Assembly (NCBI GenBank): GCA_037127255.1
Contig: JBANSL010000001.1
Location: 31,118,501 to 31,182,500 of the forward strand
Length of the DNA stretch: 64,000 nucleotides
Direction: 5' to 3'
Origin: Persicaria tinctoria
Lineage: Eukaryota > Streptophyta > Magnoliopsida > Caryophyllales > Polygonaceae
The notes under the pieces were generated by a model. The model was given only the letters and a program-made list of their open reading frames with translations, did not search any database and was not told where the DNA came from. Of this stretch, positions 44,733 to 55,147 are shown piece by piece. Position 1 is the first letter of the stretch. The number at the start of each line of letters is the position of its first letter. Both the position numbers and the translations under genes were made by a program.

Positions 44733-44938
44733 TCGATTTTGACCAACAGTGGTCGATATCGACTTCTAATTCTCGATCCAGAAAGATCGTTGCTTGTTTG
44801 TGTTTTTGCAGGTACAGGTCGAAATCGAGCGAACCGGTCGATATCGAGTGACCTGGTCGAAATCAACTACCTTCTGCACATAAACCAGAAAATCGACTGG
44901 ATTTGGTTGATATCGACTAACCGAGGTCGATATCGAGT
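44733..44938. repeat. TCGATATCGA palindrome array 2 (LTR downstream part)
   Basis: Exact copies start at 44753, 44838 and 44927. Variants at 44733, 44773, 44819, 44857 and 44907 keep 19-20-bp steps from their neighbours. Confidence 0.9.
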
Positions 44939-45126
44939 AGATTCCCTGAGGTTGAAATTTGAAGTGAGACATCCGCTACCTGAGATCCACTGACCCGCTT
45001 CCTCGAGGATCGAACCTGACTTCCTTTTGCTGCATCAGGAGGAAGTTTTGTAATTATCTGCGTGGGCACGAATCTAGTTTGATTTATTTTATTATATTTT
45101 GAACTCGATTTCCTCATACAAAAAAT

Positions 45127-45140
45127 TGGCGGCGTTGCAC
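45127..45140 (+). other. Primer-binding site, degenerate tRNA-Asp type
   Basis: TGGCGGCGTTGCAC lies 6 bp after the LTR end. It matches the Athila site TGGCGCCGTTGCCG at 12 of 14 positions. Confidence 0.6.
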
Positions 45141-45194
45141 GAAAAGCAATCATTCGCGCCTTAGATAGTTAGATCTCACGTTTTCCTTTAAGTT

Positions 45195-46734
45195 TTGTTT
45201 TGTATGTGTATGCGCCATTCTGGTCAACCACTTGAATTTGACGCCTTAGACGACCCGGAACGTCTTATACACATCCACTCAAGATTGAAAAGGATCATGG
45301 CGACCGCCGAAATACAAGCCCAGACGATCGAGAGGCTCCAAAGGGAGCTAGAAGGCAACAATGCTGCTCTCGCCGCTGAGAGAGCACGCACTGAGTAGGA
45401 AGCTGAACTAAGGAGGCAGGCAGAGGCTGAGCTTGCCCAATACCCTACCACTGCCGAGGACTACATGCACCCGACTCTTGTGGTGCCTGAATCGGCTATT
45501 CTAGTCCCTCCTAATAACTTTGAAATTCGCACTGTCTTCCTTATTGAAATTAAAAATAATGCTTTTCAAGGAAGATTTAATGAATGCCCTCTCGAACATA
45601 TTACTACTTTTTCTGATATGTGTCAAACTCTTACTAAAGGTACTACTCTTGAATATGTAAAAATGAAGGCTTTTCGCTGGTCTCTTGCAGGTCTAGCATT
45701 GAAGTGGTTGAAGGTCTCCCTGCGCAATCCCTCACAACATGGGCAGAGGTTAGGAATACGTTCCTCAACAAGTTCTTTCCTCCCGCCAAGACAGCGCTCC
45801 TCCGCCAGAAGATCACTGCTTTCAAACAAAACCCTGGGGAGCCGCTAGCACGAGCATTAGATCGATACGCCCCACTCATGGGCAGCCATCATATGTCATT
45901 CAGGAGATTTTTTACAATTCTCTTGATTTGGCTGCCAAGGAAAAGATCAATCAGTACACACAATATGAGTATCTGACTCAGATACCGGTAGAGGCATGGG
46001 CTACTATCAAAAGGCTCACCAACTTCGACAACACGTATGGGGCTCCTGCAAATTACGATGAAAACACCTATGCCAGGCCAACCCCATCCATATGCCCCTC
46101 TACGAGCCTCCTAAGGAGATTGATCCAGATGTCATGGAGCAGTACTACAAAGATCAGAATCGCAAGCTCCTCAAGCAAGTCATGTTTCTTTCTGTCAACC
46201 AACCCTGCATTGAATGTGGCTCACAGCGGCACACCACTCTAGAGTGCCCACATACAGAGTAAGTTAGGATGGCAGAAACTCACGAGGAGGTAGCTTACGC
46301 ATGGCGTCCCAATCGCTATATGGGGGACCAACGGTTCCATCAACCACAATGGAATCAAGGTGCCCCTAGGAACCCTCCACCATACAGAGCTTCAGGACAT
46401 CCAGAAAGGGACCAGTGGAAGGATGATCTACAAATGATCCTCGATGAAATGAGGAGAAACCAAGCACAACAGCAGCAATCTACAAGCGCCATCCAGACTC
46501 AACTCCATGGCCTCAATACACGACTTGGGGAGATAGATATCTGGAAGAAGAACTTGGAGACCCAAATGGGTCAACTCGCACAACAGATCCCAAGACCAGC
46601 CGGAAAGCTCCTTGGGCACACATATCCCAATCCTAAGGGGCAATCCGGACACGTCGCTGCTGTAAAGCTCAAGAGCGGTCGCGAACTGCATGAACCAGAG
46701 ATCGGAGAAGCAAACGACGGCACCGCAGAACAGG
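45195..46734 (+). pseudogene. gag of Athila-like element B, several frameshifts
   Basis: The N-terminal part has a coiled-coil-like stretch (IQAQTIERLQRELEGNNAAL) and a TAG at 45396-45398. The Athila capsid region follows (FRWSLAGLALKWLK, then SLTTWAEVRNTFLNKFFPPA). Frame changes near 45710 and 45870 break it. A CX2CX4HX4C knuckle, CIECGSQRHTTLEC (about 46209-46250), is intact but followed by TAA at 46260. The C-terminal part has the Athila LETQMGQLAQQI motif (about 46555-46590). Gag would form the particle. At least four lesions prevent a complete product. Confidence 0.8.
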
Positions 46735-46910
46735 TCGATATCGACTAACCACTGGTCGATATCGACCAACCAATGGTCGATATCGACCACCCTTAGGTCG
46801 ATATTGACCAAGTTGCACCAGTCAACTCAATTTCGGCCCGAACAGTCAAAATCGACCAATCACAGATCGATATCTGTGATCGATATCGAGCAGCCTCCAG
46901 TCGATATTGA
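46735..46910. repeat. TCGATATCGA palindrome array 3 (gag-protease linker)
   Basis: Exact copies start at 46735, 46756, 46777 and 46880. Variants at 46798, 46867 and 46901. The first four sites are exactly 21 bp apart, and so are 46880 and 46901. In the coding frame each exact copy reads Val-Asp-Ile-Asp, so 21 bp keeps the frame. Two stops in this stretch (CAA or CAG changed to TAA or TAG) interrupt it. Confidence 0.9.
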
Positions 46911-46980
46911 ATCTTCTGCATTGCCTCCAGCAGCCGATTCCACTCCGAAACCAAAAAAGACGCTCCCTTTCCTTCCAAGG

Positions 46981-47590
46981 CGATAAAAGATCCCACTGTA
47001 GGTAAGTTTAAACGCTTTGTTAAAATGCTTCATGAACTAAATGTTTCAATTCCTTTACAGAAGCTCTTCAAGAGATGCCTGCATACGTCAAGTTCCTCAA
47101 GGAGATCGTTAGCAATAAGCGATCAATCTCAGAAATTGCCGGCGACCGCAAAAGGATGGACTTCCCTGAGAAGAGACCTGACCCTTGTAAATTTTCAATT
47201 ACTGTGGGATTCGGAAAATATAGATATGAGGCATTGTGTGATCTAGGTGCAAGCGTGAGTATCATGCCCTTATCAATCTGGCAAAAGGTAAAGATAGGAT
47301 CTACAGAGCATTTGGATGGCAAGCTATACATGGCAAACAATACAGTGGTCATCCCTACAGATATGGTTTATAATGTCCTTGTCCAGGTTGGTAAGTTCTA
47401 TATTTCTGCTGATTTCCTTGTTATAGATTGTGCGGAAGATGCTACTTGTCCTATTATTCTTGGTAGACCTTTTCTCGCTACTACAGATGCTAATATCAGC
47501 GTCAAGAAGCGATTTCTCACCTTCACGATAGGCGGATATTCCATGGCTGGAGGTGAAGAGCATAGGCAACTACAAGGCAACAACGGATGA
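46981..47590 (+). pseudogene. Athila-type aspartic protease of element B
   Basis: A short linker (MLHELNVSIP, about 47025-47054) and a frameshift near 47055-47075 precede a frame of 171 residues. It begins MPAYVKFLKEIVSNKRSI and contains ALCDLGASVSIMPLS (about 47232-47276) with the catalytic Asp intact, and IILGRPFLATT near 47455-47485. The protease core is therefore better preserved than in element A. The frame ends at 47590 in TGA. A palindrome array follows at once instead of a reverse transcriptase. The protein would process Gag. Confidence 0.8.
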
Positions 47591-47607
47591 AAGCACCAGA
47601 GAGCTCC

Positions 47608-47760
47608 TCGATATCGACAAGCCCAACTCGATGTCGACCACCCAACTCGATATCGACCAATCATACTCGATATCAACCTCTTATGCTGAGCTCTGAACCT
47701 GCCAGAAGCCTAAGTATGGGATCCCTTCACTCGATATCGACCAGGTCAGCTCGATATCGA
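47608..47760. repeat. TCGATATCGA palindrome array 4 (after protease)
   Basis: Exact copies start at 47608, 47647, 47731 and 47751. Variants at 47628 and 47667. Steps are 20, 19, 20 and, after a gap, 20 bp. Confidence 0.9.
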
Positions 47761-48732
47761 CCAACCCTTGGCCCGAAAATTGTTGCTTTGGGCACGAAAA
47801 GGTAAGATAAGGTACAATCCCTACTCCTCCTCCGTCCATTAATAAAAATAAGATTTTTAGAGGAGATAAGGCCCCGTGGCAAGCTAACCTGCGCATGACT
47901 AGGACTAGAAAGAAGAAGAAGGAAGGTAAATGACTCTACGCAAACAACCACCTATCAACGGAGCTTGCATACTACAATCAGGACCTAGATGATCCAAGAG
48001 AAGGGCCAAGCACAAGAGGGCCCCACATTAAGGGTTCTTAAGCACAAGCGGAGAAGTCGGCCTAGCGACTCTAAAATCTAGAACATGTACATAAAACTTT
48101 TGAATTTTCTTTAGGACTTTATAACTTATGGTTTTGGTTTTGGTTTGAAATACTTCATGTGGGAAATCTTGTCTTCTTGTGAAAGCTAACATTTTTCGGG
48201 TCGAAAACACGGGGATCGAGTGACACTGTCGGACCAACCTGGTCGATATCGACCAATACTAGTTGATATCGACCTCTGAGGCAATTTCGATCAGAAGTAG
48301 AGAAGGATAAAGCAGGTCGATTTCGACCAACCTTACTCGATATCGAGTTAGTTCGTCGATATCGACCAAAACCCCTAATTTTGACCAGTTGATCACACAC
48401 GGAATCTAACGAATTGCAGTCGATATCGAGCTCTATTTGGTCGATATTGACTTCTGGCAATCTACTGCAGCCTAATTTCAACCCTACAGTGCGTTATTCG
48501 GTGAGTTCCTTCCGTTACCCTTGTTTTGTTTGATTTTCATACAGTGGGGACACTGTATATTTTAAGTATGGGGTGGGGGAAGAGCTCAATATCATTATCA
48601 TTATTGTTTTATTCTTCATTTTGCTACTACATGGTAAATTTTGAGTGAATTTTTAATTTTTGAGCTTAGTTGCTAAACTCAAAGTTTGTTTTATGAGACA
48701 TCTCCCAAAGCTTGTAAATTGTTCAAATAAAA
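47761..48732 (+). other. 3' non-coding part of element B
   Basis: No reverse transcriptase, integrase or other gene is seen. It contains array 5 (48243-48450), the Athila 'gtggggacactgta' landmark (48545-48558) and the purine run ATGGGGTGGGGGAAG (about 48569-48583). It ends where the CRM-like LTR was inserted at 48733. Confidence 0.6.
48243..48450. repeat. TCGATATCGA palindrome array 5 (3' non-coding)
   Basis: Exact copies start at 48243, 48337, 48356 and 48420. Variants at 48263, 48317 and 48441. Steps of 19-21 bp again. A 14-bp perfect palindrome, GGTCGATATCGACC, lies at 48241-48254. Confidence 0.9.
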
Positions 48733-49743
48733 TGATGCGGGACCATCCAAGCCACCTCCGGACACACCTATGATTCGAGCTCGTGAGAATGATGTCATCC
48801 TCAAGAGGAAGAAGAAGGCTCCACCATGGGAGAAGATCCAAAGGTGCAAATGACGATTTAGACTCTCGTTCAGAATATTTGACAGCTTTTCGACGTCTCT
48901 GTAAAACGGGTCGTACGGATTCAATATTTATCGGATTGAACCGTTCCATACCTTGCCTGAACGAGGACGAAGAGATCTACCACTTTTCTGTTAAAGGTTG
49001 TTTCAGATTCAACATGGAGCTTGGCCGAAAATCGCATTATTTGCAAACTGTCACTGTTTTGACGGGATTAAAGAACTTTCCTTATTGCTATTTTTAGAGA
49101 CATTATTTACTTATGTTATTTTAGGTAATTTACGGAGTTATTTTAATTAGTCTTTTTTTTTTTTCTAAAATCAGCCCTAGGTTTTCTATATATTGACGGC
49201 TGATCATTGTAGAGAACTTACGCTTCCATTGAATAGAAATTTCCTTTGTGTGAAACACAATGAGAGAAAGTCGATTGAATAGAGTTGTGCTCTTCAATTG
49301 CAACTATTGGTATTGATCTAGCTTTGTTTGCTTTGTGTTCATCAACTTCGCAAGACTTGGCGATCCTAGTATCCACAAGCCCCCTCCTTGTGCCTTCAAG
49401 TTGTCCGCTTGGTTGTGTAGGGTTGTAGAGGCGGGTTATATAGTCATTGGTATTGGTTTCTACCCTCTTAGGAGGTCTGGGGTCTTTATCTTGTTCTATA
49501 TAGATCAACTCGGTCCTTATCAGTCGTGTCTTGTTATCAATTTCGAGTCTTTCTTTATTGTCGAGTCTTGTTCTTGTTTCTTGCATCGAGTCTTGGTCGA
49601 TCTTGAGGTTTCTTGATCAATTCTTTAAATCTTCTTGCTGCGTCAGTTTCGTTTCTTTGAGTTCTTGATCTTTCTTGCTTCCGTTCTTTAGTTTCTTGCT
49701 TGTTTGTCAAAGATCGGGCCATCTCACGGCTAACCCCGTATCA
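48733..49743 (+). repeat. 5' LTR of CRM-like element C
   Basis: Starts TGATGCGGGACC and ends CCCGTATCA, 1011 bp. A CTATATAT box lies near 49187. TCGAGTCTTG repeats occur at 49543, 49561 and 49586. It matches 63695-64000, with divergence rising toward the end of the overlap. Confidence 0.85.
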
Positions 49744-49746
49744 AAT

Positions 49747-49758
49747 TGGTATCAGAGC
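49747..49758 (+). other. Primer-binding site, initiator tRNA-Met
   Basis: An exact TGGTATCAGAGC 3 bp after the LTR end. Confidence 0.95.
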
Positions 49759-50509
49759 TTTGGTTTCCGGCATCAAGATTGAGTCTTTTTCTTTTCCTAA
49801 ACACAAAAATAGAATATTTTCTTTGTTTGGTTATTTACTTCTTGCATTCTTTATTGATTATAGCACTAATCTTGAGTTTGTGATTGTTTGTGGTTGCATA
49901 GCCTAAACATAAAGCCTAGCCGAGACCAGTGGAGTCGACCACAAGTGTGCACAACCCTTTGTGTGCAATACAGCCGACGGCACATCCCTTGTGTCCCCAT
50001 AGATCTTGCTTTGGCCGATTCCTATCACCACACAAGAAACCCTAGTTTGTTACTTTTCTATCGTTGGAACTTTTGTTCTATCTTTTGGTATCTATTTTGC
50101 CTTATTAAAAATCAGATTTTTGTGGTAGATTAATTCCATATTATCTATCATATATCATAACAAGGCATAGATAGATCTACTTACCAAAGATAACCAAACC
50201 CTTATCTATATCTATTTCTTTAGGGCTGAATTTTATTTCTTTCACCATTATTTTTTTATTTTCATTTTCCCCTTTAGTCTTGCTGTAAATTCTTGCATTA
50301 GATTAAAAAAAAATTCAGTTCGAAAATTCCAAAGAAAATAAAAGAAAGCTTGGAAATTTACCTCTTTTGATTTGAAACCTTTAGTTAGGATGTTGTAGTT
50401 GTAAGGTAAGATTTCAAGTTTGTGTTTTGTGTTTGGGAGGTAATGTATGTGATCTAGGGCTGTAGGATTTCACCAAGATGATCCCTTGAAGCTTTCTTGC
50501 ACTAGATCA
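49759..50509 (+). other. Leader of CRM-like element C
   Basis: AT-rich, no gene. Its last ~200 bp (50306-50510) recur at 62243-62450. Confidence 0.7.
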
Positions 50510-51577
50510 GGTTAACAATGAGCCTATCAATGGCAATAACGCCACTACCTCAAGTGCAACAGTGACTCCCGAACAATTTGCCACCATGATGATCAACATA
50601 AACACCATCATGAACACCATGGCCAACAATGAAAGCATGGTTGCACTAACAGCAAGGGTGGCGGCCTTGGAGAGCTCTCGGCCTAGTGGTTCCAACACCA
50701 TGGGTGGTCAGCGTGAACAAAGGCGTGATGACATGCCTCAAGGTGAAAGGAAAGTCGTTAATCCTAACCCTAATCCTAACCATGATCTTAATGTGAATAA
50801 TCCTATTTTTGAAGAATACCACTCTCCCCGAGGTGGGAGAAATGATAGGAATAATGAGTTTGTTAATGTGCAGGGTCAAGGACAAGGAAGGGGAAGAGGA
50901 CGAAGCTACCAGGAGCAATTCTTTTACTCGGAGCAAGATGACGACTTCCAAGAAGAGGAGTATTGGGAGCGACGTCCGAGACGGAATCAAAGAGGAAATC
51001 CTAACCGAGCACCTAGGTACAATGATGACGACGGTATAGGTAAGGTTAAGGTAAAGATTCCTCCTTTTGAAGGTAAGAGTGATCCGGATGCTTATATTGA
51101 TTGGGAAATTAAAATGGATCAAATCTAGAATTGTCACAATTTCTCAGATGCTAAAAAGGTACAACTAGCTTCCCTAGAATTTCAAGGCTTTGCTTTAATT
51201 TGGTGGGATAATTTAGTTAAGGAAAGAAGAAGAGCCCTTGATGCACCTGTTGCTTCTTGGGATCAATTAAAAGCATTGATGAGAAATAGGGTTGTACACT
51301 TGTACCTCAACACTATGATAGAGAGCTTATACAAAAATTAGAAAATCTAAAACAAGGTAGCAAAACTGTTGAGGAAACATTTAACCTTATGCAAGAAACC
51401 ATGGCTAGAGCTAATGTAGTAGAATCACATGAGAAAACTAATGCTAGATATCTTAGGATCTTGCATCCCGCTTTAGCTCATGAAATTGATTACTTTCCCT
51501 ATATTACTCCTACTGATTTGTTACATTTAGCAATTAAAGTAGAAAAGTGACAACGCTACAAGAGCCAAGGTAATAGA
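50510..51577 (+). pseudogene. gag of CRM-like element C, broken
   Basis: An N-terminal block TVTPEQFATMMININTIMNT leads to a charged, glycine- and arginine-rich segment, then KVKIPPFEGKSDPDAYIDWE, the usual opening of the capsid domain. A TAG at 51126-51128 follows. Another frame then shows LASLEFQGFALIWWDNLV. A frame change at about 51300 leads into the HYDRELIQKLENLKQGSKTVEE block (about 51310-51380). A TGA follows near 51549. The zinc knuckle lies in the next frame. Gag would build the particle; three or more lesions break this one. No sure start codon was found. The frame is open from about 50510. Confidence 0.75.
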
Positions 51578-52851
51578 ATGTCGAGTGGGCATCAGCAAGG
51601 GTGGCGCCAATCTCGGCCACAACAACCCCAAGGGCGCTCGGATACGGGTTTTAGAGAGCGAGCTCAGCAGCCCCAAGGGAGGAGTGAAAGCCGACAGCCC
51701 CAGCAGCCCCTCGACAAGGGTAAAGGTCCATGGAATGGACGTGAATCGTCTGGGACATCTACTGGTCCCAAAGGGAGTAATCCTAACCCTTCTACCACTC
51801 GTTCTAGAGATATTGTATGCTTTAAATGTCAAGGTAGAGGCCATTATATGAAGGATTTCCCTAATAAGAAAACTCTCATGGTTAATCACTTAGGAGAATA
51901 TGAATCTGAAAATTCTTGTGATGAACATGATGAGCATGCTAATGACAATGATCAGAATCTCAACCTTGTATGTTATGATAATGATGATGATGAGGTCAAA
52001 TATGAACATGGAGAATCTTTAAATGTTATGAGAGTTTTAAGTGTTGTTCCTGCACCATGTGATGATAATCAAAGAGAAAACTTGTTTCATACTCGTTGTC
52101 TAGTTAAAGGAAAGGTTGTAAATGTGATCATTGATGGTGGTAGTTTTTGTAATTTAGCTAGATCTTATAAATTGCATTGGATGAATGATTGTGGAAACTT
52201 GAAAGTGAATAGGCAAGTGAAAGTGCATATTAAACTAGGACATTATGAAGATGATGTTTTATGTGACATTGTGTCTATGCAAGCTTGTCATATTTTATTA
52301 GGTCGTCCTTGGCAATTTGATCGTAAGGTCCAACATGATGGTCATAGTAATAGATACTCCTTTACTTTTCAGGGCAAGAATGTCATTCTCAAACCCATGA
52401 TGCCTACACAAGTGGCTGACGAGATTGAGAAGCGCAAGGTAAGTAAAGGTGAGTTAGATAAGGCGGCTCAGTCGAGCCAAGTGGATCCCCCTAATCGGCC
52501 TAAGGGTGTGTTTTTGGCTTCCAAAAGCACATTCATAGACGATTATGCGGATGGAGAAACCACCCTTATGCTTCTTTGTAAGAGCTTGAATATGTTGAGT
52601 GATGAGCTTAAAGCTTCTCTTCCATCAAACATACTCGCTCTACTTGAGGAGTATAAATATGTGTTTCCCGATAACATACCAGCAGGTCTACCCCCTATAC
52701 GTGGAATTGAGCATCAAATTGATCTTATTCCAGGGGCTGCCTTGCCTAATAGGCCTGCTTATCGTACGAATCCCACTGAGACCCAAGAGGTCCAAACCCA
52801 AGTCCAGGAAATGTTGGATAAGAGTTATATTAGAGAAAGTTTAAGTCCTAG
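51578..52851 (+). pseudogene. Nucleocapsid, protease and RT start of element C
   Basis: The frame begins in a Gln/Gly-rich linker. The zinc knuckle reads CFKCQGRGHYMKDF: Phe replaces the last cysteine of CX2CX4HX4C. The protease has VIIDGGSFCNLA but then jumps to SYKLHWMNDCG, lacking roughly 19 residues found in related proteases. HILLGRPWQFDR is present. The RT begins IRGIEHQIDLIPGAALPNRPAY and stops at RESLSPS (52851), where element 2 entered. The same frame continues into element 2's LTR until 53107. The enzymes would process Gag-Pol and copy RNA. Knuckle and protease are damaged. Confidence 0.8.
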
Positions 52852-54110
52852 TGATGCCGTTCAATTATCGATGACTCCTGGTGACATTGAGGACAACATG
52901 AAGGTTCCATTTGATGACCCTGTCACTCGTGCAAGGGCCAAGAAGATTCAAAATGCAACTAAGGCCTTTCTTGTCCGTCACCATGGAACTTTAGATCAAG
53001 GGTTCAGGCCACCCTGGATCACTTGGCTCAAGGTTACACCACCAGCACCGGAAGTGAGCTTGCGTCCACACTCAGAGCTCATGAAGACTCATCAGCATCC
53101 CCCATGACTCACCATGACTCGTCATCTCCATGGAAGCACTCGGCCGAGTGGATCAAGGGAATGTCGAGTGGAGTATTGGGCTTGGCCGAGTGATCTCTTG
53201 TGGGCCGAGTTACATTAGTCTTTAATTAATTTGTTATTTTATGCAATTAGTTAAATAAGGTGGAAATTAATTATATCTCTTCTAGAAATATTACTTAGCC
53301 ACCAAGTTATTAAATATCTATCTTCTTAGGAATTATTTATCTTAAAGTTATTTCATTTATCTTTAGATAGAATTAATCTATCTAAACCCCTTTCCTTTGC
53401 AAGGAAGAATTGGTTAGATCTCTCATAGTTTTCCTATAAATTCATGTTATGTACTTTGATTTAATCAGATTGAAATAGAATTGAAGAAACCCTTTATGGA
53501 TTAAGGGTTCTTCGATTGTCAATCAAAAGCTCTTGTGTTCTAAAACTTTCGGCAATCACAAATCACCAACCCTAACCTTGTTCTTATCGAGATCGAGGAA
53601 TCCCAGCCATCCCCTAATCGACATAGCCGACGCCTCCGAAGGACTCAAGGCCTTGGCGACGTCCACATGCAGCATCGCTCCTAGCGAGCGCGGACACCTG
53701 CTTCCGCGTCCTCGCTCTCGCTCCCGCGGTGCCCAGGCGCCCTCGTCCGCGTGCTCCTAGGCGCGTCACTCGCGCGCTCGCCCTCACCCTCGCTCCAAGC
53801 GAAAACCCTGCGCGCATCCGGACACCCGCACACCCTGAGGACCCGTGTCCTATGTGTCCGAGACCCGCGCGCCAGTCCTCGCTACATTCCTCGCTGTTCT
53901 TCGTTTTAGTTTTCTGTCGCTATTTCTCAGTTTCCAATTACTGAAATTACAAAGTGTTGAAATCTGTCGCTAAATCAGAATTCTAATTACTTGTTTGAAT
54001 TGTTCCAAATCAGGAGATATCAAAGAGAATTGCAAGATCAAAGCAAATATACGGCGTGGTTCTTGATCTGAAGCCCACAGGCGAAGAATCGGGTATCCCA
54101 AACGTATCAA
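52852..54110 (+). repeat. 5' LTR of CRM-like element 2
   Basis: Starts TGATGCCGTTCAA and ends AACGTATCA. TATA box at 53435-53442. A GC-rich segment lies at about 53640-53890. Phased CCGAGT/TCGAGT motifs start at 53144, 53164, 53186 and 53205. Its first 256 bp are coding in the equivalent 3' LTR. Confidence 0.95.
53435..53442 (+). promoter_or_regulatory. TATA box in element 2 5' LTR
   Basis: TATAAATT, conserved in all three LTRs of the family. It probably drives element transcription. Confidence 0.55.
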
Positions 54111-54112
54111 GT

Positions 54113-54129
54113 GGAATCGGATTTCAGGT
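54113..54129 (+). other. Primer-binding site of CRM-like element 2
   Basis: TGGAATCGGATTTCAGG begins 2 bp after the LTR. It is not a perfect match to the initiator-Met site. The same site in element 1 reads TGGTATCGG. Confidence 0.55.
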
Positions 54130-55147
54130 TAATGCAAGTTCTTTACTCTCTTGATTCTTTAATTGAGTGATTTATTTTTCGTGCCTTATTTTTCACTATA
54201 GCCGCTGCATAAAAGTTGAATCTTTTTTATTCACCCATCAAAATTGGCACTTTATTTTTGTTATTCTTTGTTTGGATCTATAATTTGGAAGATATTGAGT
54301 TCTTGACTGCAAGTTGTGATCTTTTATTCCTAGTTGCTACATATCATGCCTATGATTGTGATTCTTGGATTAAAAGCATTATATAAAATTGCACCACTAA
54401 AGAACCCTATTTTTTTTCCAGTTTCTAGCTTATTTTTCCCTATTTTCTTTATTTTTGCTTACTTTTAGATCATCATAGCTTATTATTTTTTTTCTTGCTC
54501 TTAAATTTCCGGTTGCTACCTCCATATTACAGCAGCTTGTTCATCATATATATATTAAAAAAAAAACAGAAAAGCCGAGCCTAAATTAAAAAAAAAAAAA
54601 AGAGCATTCCTTCATTACATTGTTGAGTTAGTAACTCTTCCTTGTTAGTTCTTTGATTGCTACATGTTAGATGATCTAAACGGTTTTAAGCATTACAAAA
54701 GAACCCTGCTTTTGTGATTTTGTGTTGTGCCGACACTGGAGCCTTGGTCACACCCCTCTTTCTCTGAACCGTGTTGCAACCGTCAGATAATAGTTGACGG
54801 AGTGTGTGCACTTGATTGCCCTTGTGATTGCTATTTTCGATACTTACACATTCATATTATTCAAGCATCACATTGTAGATCTTATTCTATACACATTCAA
54901 CCGCTTGTTTATACTTGTTATCCTTGATATCCGACTTGTGGTTGATTTAAATTGCAATTTGATTATTACTTGTTGTCTTCAATATTGCAAAATTCGGTGT
55001 CCAGGGGAATTGCTTGAATATTGTGCCTTGTTTTCTCGCTCTTTGATTTCTAAAACTTGAATCACTCTTAGGAATCACTAGAGCTTGCATTACTTGGTTT
55101 CTGGTTTTTGCTTCGTTTACTTGTTGCTCTTCTGATATTGTAGGAAC
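54130..55147 (+). other. Leader of CRM-like element 2
   Basis: About 1 kb, AT-rich and non-coding, conserved with element 1. It includes the inverted repeat CCGTCA ... TGACGG at 54780-54800. Confidence 0.65.

Larger units (their letters stand above)
43620..45120 (+). repeat. 5' LTR of element B, right segment
   Basis: Ends CTCATACA at 45120, just before the primer-binding site. Joined to the left segment, the LTR would be about 1.8 kb. Palindrome clusters lie at 43698-43905 and 44733-44936. Confidence 0.65.
39059..48732 (+). mobile_element. Athila-like element B with palindrome arrays, non-autonomous
   Basis: Starts TGATGTCTATG at 39059. The LTR is split by a CACTA element (39372-43616) and ends at 45120, followed by a tRNA-Asp-like primer-binding site, gag and protease. 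As in element A, no reverse transcriptase or integrase is seen. The 3' non-coding part carries the Athila 'gtggggacactgta' landmark (48545-48558) and a purine run (48570-48583). It is then cut at 48733 by a CRM-like LTR. Its remainder lies outside the window. Arrays of TCGATATCGA occur in the LTR, in the gag-protease linker and after the protease. Confidence 0.75.

Noticed and set aside
43696..48450. Repeated short palindromes as a CRISPR array
   Set aside because: Spacers are 9-11 bp and the setting is a plant retroelement. There are no cas genes and no regular array.
51578..53107. A 509-residue host gene
   Set aside because: It is a fusion of element C protease/RT with element 2 LTR sequence across an insertion joint.
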